DNA of 64,000 nucleotides from Avena insularis. Taxonomy: Eukaryota > Streptophyta > Magnoliopsida > Poales > Poaceae. Where the stretch lies: assembly GCA_023614405.1 (NCBI GenBank), contig CM042684.1:205908941-205972940 (forward strand), read 5' to 3'. The position numbers and the translations under genes are program-made. The notes beneath the pieces were generated by a model. It was not told where the DNA came from. It did no database searches and was given only the letters and a program-made list of their open reading frames with translations. Below, piece after piece: positions 58,855 to 64,000 of the stretch; the stretch's first letter is position 1, and every line of letters starts with the position of its first letter.

Positions 58855-60337
58855 GTTTGAGGTTCAACACATCCCTCGAGCAGAAAATGAGGAAGCAGAT
58901 GCACTATCTCGGATAGGTTCTGCACAGAAAGAGGTCCCGGATGGCGCTTTTCTAGAGCACCTCAAAGTTCCCTCAATAAAGGGAGTAGATGAGGAATATC
59001 CGACCAAATCCGACTCACCCCTAATAGCAGTCCTAGCTGTAATTCCTAGCTGGACCCAACCCTACGTTGATTATCTGGTAGATGGTAAATTACCCGAAGA
59101 CGAGGTTCTGAGCCGGCAGATTATCCAACGAGCGAAAGCCTATTCTATAGTTAAAGGTGATCTCTATAAGCGGAGTATTTCAGGGGGTTTTCAGCGCTGC
59201 GTATCTGCGGAAGAAGGAGTGGAAATCTTAAGGGAAATCCATGAAGGCGAGTGTGGTCACCATGCTGCAGCCAAATCTTTAGTGGCAAAAGCTTTTAGAC
59301 ACGGATTTTTCTGGCTTATAGCTCAGGCAGATGCTGAACGATTAGTCAAGACGTGCAAAGGCTGCCAAAAGTACGCCAAACAAGCTCATGTTCCGGCTGA
59401 TCAGCTGCGAACAATACCTATAACATGGCCTTTTGCGGTCTAGGGGCTTGATATGGTAGGACCATTTAAACGAGCTCCAAGTGGATTTACTCATCTCTTA
59501 GTGATGGTGGATAAATTCACCCAATGGATTGAGGCTAAACCTGTCACTAGTTGTGATGGAGCAACAACCAAAAGATTTGTCGAGGATATTAAAATCCGGT
59601 ATGGTTATCCGCATAGCATTATCACGGACAACGGGAGTAACTTCTCTATGGGAGAATTGGCCGAATTCTGCAATGAGCAAAATATCCGGCTTGACATTGT
59701 GTCAGTCGCACATCCACAGGCTAACGGACAAGTCTAAAGAGCAAATGGTTTAATCCTACAAGGCCTAAAACCGAGACTCGAAGCACCACTACGACATGCT
59801 GCAGGGGCTTGGGCAGAGGAATTACCCTCTATAATATGGAGTTTACGAACGACTCCGAACAGGTCAACGGGATACACACCTTTCTTCTTGGTCTATGGCG
59901 TAGAAGCAGTTCTTCCTAGTGATTTGATTCACACTTCTCCTAGAGTGGCCACGTATATTGAACAGGATGTCGAGATTTCTTGACAAAATGATCTCGACTT
60001 AGTCGAAGAAGTTCGCGTCGTTGCTGAAATGAGATCAACAGCCTATCAATAGAACTTACGCAAGTATCATAGCCAGAGAGTCCGAAACAGATCTTTCAAC
60101 AAAGGCGATTTGGTTCTCCGACTTGTGTAACAAAGAAAGCACAAACTTTCCCCAGTATGGGAAGGGCCCTTTTTAGTTAGTCGAGTATTGCACAATGGTT
60201 CGTACTACTTAACTGACATGAGGCCAGTCAAAGAAAGACCTGCTACTAAGAAGAGAAAGAGAGCTGGAGGCAGTACAAATCCGGATGAGTTAGACATACC
60301 GTGGAATATTGCTCAGCTACGTCCCTTTTATTCTTAG
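58855..60337 (+). pseudogene. End of RNase H and integrase of element I
   Basis: After the second GTTTG the frame resumes with FEVQHIPRAENEEADALSRI, the last RNase H block. The integrase follows: the zinc region HEGECGHHAAAKSLVAKAF...CKGCQKYA, then DMVGPFKRAPSGFTHLLVMV with the first Asp, ITDNGSNF with the second, and PQANGQV with its following Glu position changed to a stop (TAA near 59736). The C-terminal domain has FNKGDLVLRLV and LSPVWEGPFLVSRVL. Stops: TAG 59441 where Trp is expected, TAA 59736, TGA 59980, TAG 60049, TAA 60127. The end near 60337 is LRPFYS. Confidence 0.82.
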
Positions 60338-60918
60338 TTTATCCTTCTTTGTAATCATATATATGTACATGTTCTGTGAGAAATAAAAGTTTTGGTTGCC
60401 TCAAGTTTCTCTGAGAAGTTTTTACCATCTTATTTCTGAATGATCATGTCATAGTCAAAAATCCCAAAATGCTTGAAAGTACTTTATGCTGATGTTCGTT
60501 CTGGTTTAGATTTCCGATTCTAAAATTGCTACCCTCGGGTATAACTCTAAAGTTTCTAGTCTGTACTTTGGTTATTTTTCTGATTGCCGGATGCGGGTAT
60601 TTTCCGAGTAGTGAATTGTTGGTACTGGAAGCCGGCTTTGTTTCTGAGTTTAAACTGGTTTAGCAATTGGGCTCCATTGCTCGGCAAAGTTTCCGGGCAG
60701 AAGGTTTAGCCGGCTCACGAAAGGGACGAGGCGGAAAGCCAGATAAACGATAAGTATAGGCGAAAAAGTTTAAGTGCTTATGTAAACATTTCAGGCACAC
60801 AAAAATTTAAAGCCAAAAGTGCTGAATAGATCAAAAGCTTAGCACTAGCAAAGTTATAGTACTGCATATTTACAGATACATCATGTTTTTTCAGAATAAT
60901 ACAAATGTTTCTGGCAAT
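60338..60918. other. Spacer between pol and the antisense gene of element I
   Basis: No ORF. AT-rich at first with AATAAA at 60391, a possible polyadenylation signal for the plus strand, then mixed sequence. The convergent antisense gene ends at 60919. Confidence 0.45.
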
Positions 60919-63900
60919 CTATGATGCAGCAGGAGAAGAAGGAGCTGCCGGCTCGCTGGATACATCGCCTTGATATCGTTCCGAGATGTCCACATCTGAA
61001 ATGATGCGGTCATCGTCGGAAACTTCTTCTGCTTCTTCTGGAGGCGGAGGCGGAGTGTCCACGCGGGTGATGAAAGGAGTGTCGTAGCTGGTCAAATCAG
61101 CCACATGACACCCATATCCGACACAGGAGTCCATAATAGCCTTGATGTCCTGCTCCTGGCCGTCTTCATCCATTGTAGAATACCCTCTGGTCACTTGCCA
61201 TATCTCCATGCTTCCATGGTGGCTCATGACCATGGTGAGAGCGTTCTGCACTTCGGATCACACGTAGGACATATTCCAATCCTGGACAAGTTGCGGCATC
61301 TCCTTCGCTTTGTCCCGCACCTGAAAATCCGACATGCTATGCATGTTCGAAATCTTGACAGCTTCGCCAATATCCTCAAGGGATTGGTGGAAGTCATGAA
61401 GCAGGTCACCGACTTGGGTAAGCCGGTGGGTGTGGGTCTCGGCGGAGGTGGAGTCCGTCAAGTTCAGAGGACCTATACACAAAACAGTTAAGAAAATCCG
61501 ACATTGAAAGAAGTCGAAGAAAATGGAAAAGTCAGACAGATGGAACATACCGAAGATGACGTCGTCAATCTTGGTCTTCTCTTCCCGAAGACTCCGGAGT
61601 TCAGCCCGGAGCGCCTCCGAAAGGTCCTTATCTCTGCACAGCTCATTATTGAGGTCGATCTTGAGCGGCAATCTTGCAATCACGCTCGTCAGTAGCCATG
61701 GAGGAGGACTCGAGAACTTGAGCTATGCTCTTCTCATGATCCGCTTTGAGCTTATCCAGCTCTTGGCGAAGTTCCTTGTTCTCCACCACCAAAGTTTTGA
61801 GGTTTTCGGCCTCTTCAATCATGGCGCATGACTGCTTTACCAGCACTGTAAGTAAAAAAGAACAACAGTTCAGAAAAAAATCGACTATGAAAACATGAAA
61901 GACAAGGTTTGAGTCTCGAAATGTTTACCTTCGGCCTCATCCTTGGAGACCTTAAGCTCAACATTCTTAAGTCGGAGAGCCTTGATCTCTCTCCGCTTGT
62001 TGCAGACATTTTTCAACAAATCCTGGTTATAGGAACATACTTTCTGTAAGTCAGAATACCCAAAGTCAGAAGTCTACTAAAGACTCGGGCTAATATTTTT
62101 ACTAATATCAGCACGAGCCTTGGGGGCTACACTAGTTCATTCTTTGGCTTCCTAAGGAAGCATAAACCCGGATTATATATCCTACTTCATGCTTGGGGGC
62201 TAGAGGATATGATATGAAATGAGGGAAAACCAAGAGTTAGAATTCCGACTTACATATTGCTCGCGAGTAAGTTTATCGAAACTTGCATTTACTTCAACAA
62301 CAACCTTCTCAGCGAGAGTCAGAGGGACCACTGGCACTATTGGAAGCTCACCGGTCCTTATCCTCTCGTCGTGAAGACGCACTTGTGCAAGAAGGTCAGA
62401 GTACTTGATGTCCTCTGCCTCTTGTGCTTCTTCTTTGACAGATAAATTTCTTTTCTCCAGGCATTGCCTGGCCAGCCGCTGGATCTCTTCCGCAGATTTC
62501 CAGGACAAGCCAAACTTGGCAAGACCCGGATTGCTGAGAAGGTTTTCAGCGAAGATCTCTGCCGAGGGATCATTACCCGAAGAGGGTTCACCCTTATCTA
62601 TACCTGACTCACTCATGTGATGTCAGTTTGTGATTCAAGGATCACATGCTCCATTGAAGGAGCCGGATCTTCTGCGACAGCTGGAGAAGGAATGATCACC
62701 GATGTTGCGGAAGGTTGGGGGGCAGGAGTCAAAGGAGCCACGGCAGGAGAAGCCATGGAAAGCTTCGTCTGTCGCAGGGGCTTCGAAGAAGTTCCCTTCC
62801 CCTTGCCCTTGATGAGCTGCTTAGCTCTAAGAATGTAATAAAGTCGAAAACATTACATCTCGAAAGAAAATTCGAGTAAGGTACAAAGGAGGAAATTGTG
62901 TTGAAAGTTACCTCTTCACGATAGGCACCTCCTTTGTGCCGATAGCCACTGTCGGAGCCTTGCGTTTCTTAAATGCAATGTCTGGCAATGGGACCAATTC
63001 CACCTCCTGAGAAAACTCTGGAGGATATCCCTCGAGTGGAGCAAGTTCCGACTCGGGGAGGTCAGCAAGCTGAAAAGAAGAAAACATATCAGTATTGCAC
63101 TGTAACTTAAAGATTGAAACACATAAAAAGGTCTATTGTTAGAAGTTTACCGGCACTACGGGGTTTTCCGCCGTATGCATATCCAGAGAAACCTCCAGGA
63201 TCCTCCTCTCGATCCGCTCCCTTATTAGCCATTTAATCTGGCTTATATAACCTTGCGAGGTATAGGCTCTGGGGATGATGCGAAGGGAATTTTTCTTGGA
63301 CGACGTGATGAAGTGCATCAGTCGGTCTCCGTGGTACTAAAGGGGTTGGATCCGGCGTGACACCCAACATTGGACCAAGTCGGATCCCTTTAGTCGTTTG
63401 TGTTTAATCAGGTATTCGATCCGCCTCTTGGCGAGGATCAGATCGTCACTGAGAGACGGAGGGGCCTCGTCCCAAGATGGTTGGGCCGTGGTAGCTCCGT
63501 CGACGAAAGCCGGAAAAGCAGTGGCTTTGCCGGGAGCCGGAATATCCTTGTGATAAAAGAAGGTGGCTGGCCATTGTTTGACCGAGTCAGTGGCAAGAAT
63601 CTTGGGATATGCGCGCTCGCGTCTAAGTGAAAAGCTAATTGTACCGGTAATATACGGATTACCGGCAGTGATAGAATTTCTCTACACATGGAAGTAGTAC
63701 CGGAATAAGGTAAGACTCGGCCTAATGCCGAGAAATCCCTCGCACAAAGTCGCATAGGCGCTCATCTCTAGGAGGGAGTTGGAAAGAAGATGGTGGAGTT
63801 GAACACTATAATGGTCTATCACCTCGGAAAAGAATTCCGAGGGAGGAAACGACAAACCTCTATCGAGGTGGGTGCCAAAGTGGACCCGCTCCGGTGTGGT

Positions 63901-64000
63901 TGGGGCGGTCTCTAGACACGCTCACTTGATCGTCGGCTGAGGAGCCCTTCTGTCTCCACACCGTGGAGCTTCTCGTCGTCCAGCACGTAGGGAATCCAGA
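60919..64000 (-). pseudogene. Antisense multi-exon gene of element I (partial, continues past right edge)
   Basis: Read right to left. Exon 1 (edge to 63151) has HYSVQLHHLLSNSLLEMSAY, LFRYYFHV and WPATFFYHKDIP, the same putative gypsy-type transposon domain as in J. It ends at CCG/GTAAAC. Exon 2 is 63069-62912 after TTTTCAG. Exon 3 is about 62826-62254, ending AT/GTAAGT. Exon 4 is about 62025-61930, exon 5 about 61845-61552 and exon 6 about 61472-60919, with an acidic, Pro-rich end (PPPPPEEAEEVSDDD). Exons 3-5 are rich in Glu, Lys and Leu and look coiled-coil. Damage: TAG near 63664 and 63339, a frameshift near 62615, another near 61680 and a TGA near 61258, probably from CGA. Function unknown. 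It is convergent with gag-pol. Confidence 0.72.

Larger units (their letters stand above)
45299..64000 (+). mobile_element. Gypsy element I, plus strand, interrupted by element E
   Basis: Order: a 5' LTR remnant of at most about 60 bp, PBS, gag, protease, RT, RNase H (split by E at 51137/58855), integrase, spacer, then a spliced antisense gene reaching past the right edge. The 3' LTR is off-window. Most of the 5' LTR is missing because element H abuts it near 45298. The PBS type and antisense gene match the general design of grass Gypsy elements such as Grande or RIRE2 (from memory). All ORFs are broken. Confidence 0.8.

Overview
The window looks like intergenic, repeat-dense nuclear DNA from a large grass genome. 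A Pooideae relative such as a wheat, barley, oat or ryegrass type is my inference. The grounds are nested Gypsy and Copia LTR retrotransposons with tRNA-iMet-type or TGGCGCCCACC-type primer sites, a Copia LTR end resembling TGAAGGAGATATGCCCTAGA, a Stowaway MITE, a PIF/Harbinger transposase and a hAT-type element. I see no intact host gene, no rRNA or tRNA gene, and no prokaryotic or organellar gene order.

Layout. 1-3922 is the 3' part of a Gypsy element (J): a multi-exon gene on the minus strand, antisense to the element, followed by a spacer and an LTR. 3923-8694 is a small low-copy-looking island. It holds a truncated ORF, a broken 3'-5' exonuclease (Werner-type) gene with a recognisable intron, an LTR-like stretch, a 212-bp tandem duplication and a Copia LTR fragment. 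8695-25944 is a minus-strand Gypsy element (D). Its 3' LTR is split at 9462/18871 by a second, gag-only LTR element (C, 9463-18870, TSD CTAAT). C itself carries a 2.6-kb hAT-like transposon in one LTR (TSD AACGCCAT) and a 768-bp TRIM in its gag (TSD TGAGG). 25945-29350 holds unassigned AT-rich DNA, a decayed Harbinger transposase and a Stowaway MITE. 29667-33270 looks like a long Gypsy LTR, and 33345-35109 is a minus-strand Copia pol fragment. 35110-43600 is a minus-strand element (G) with 2.5-kb LTRs and gag but no visible pol; its right LTR is cut after 298 bp. 43601-45298 is a truncated relative of D (H). From 45299 to the right edge runs a plus-strand Gypsy element (I) with gag, protease, RT, RNase H and integrase, followed by a second copy of the J-type antisense gene. 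I is split inside RNase H by a complete plus-strand Gypsy element (E, 51138-58854, TSD GTTTG) of the same family as D.

All retrotransposon ORFs are broken. Many stops are CGA to TGA changes, two of them directly visible by comparing E with D, as expected of methylated, silenced DNA. The observations I rate highest are the shared spliced antisense gene in J and I, short palindromes that recur in both the LTR and the leader but differ between members of the D/E family, and the TRIM that landed between the two zinc knuckles of a gag gene. All boundaries, TSDs and family assignments were read by eye; no database search was run.
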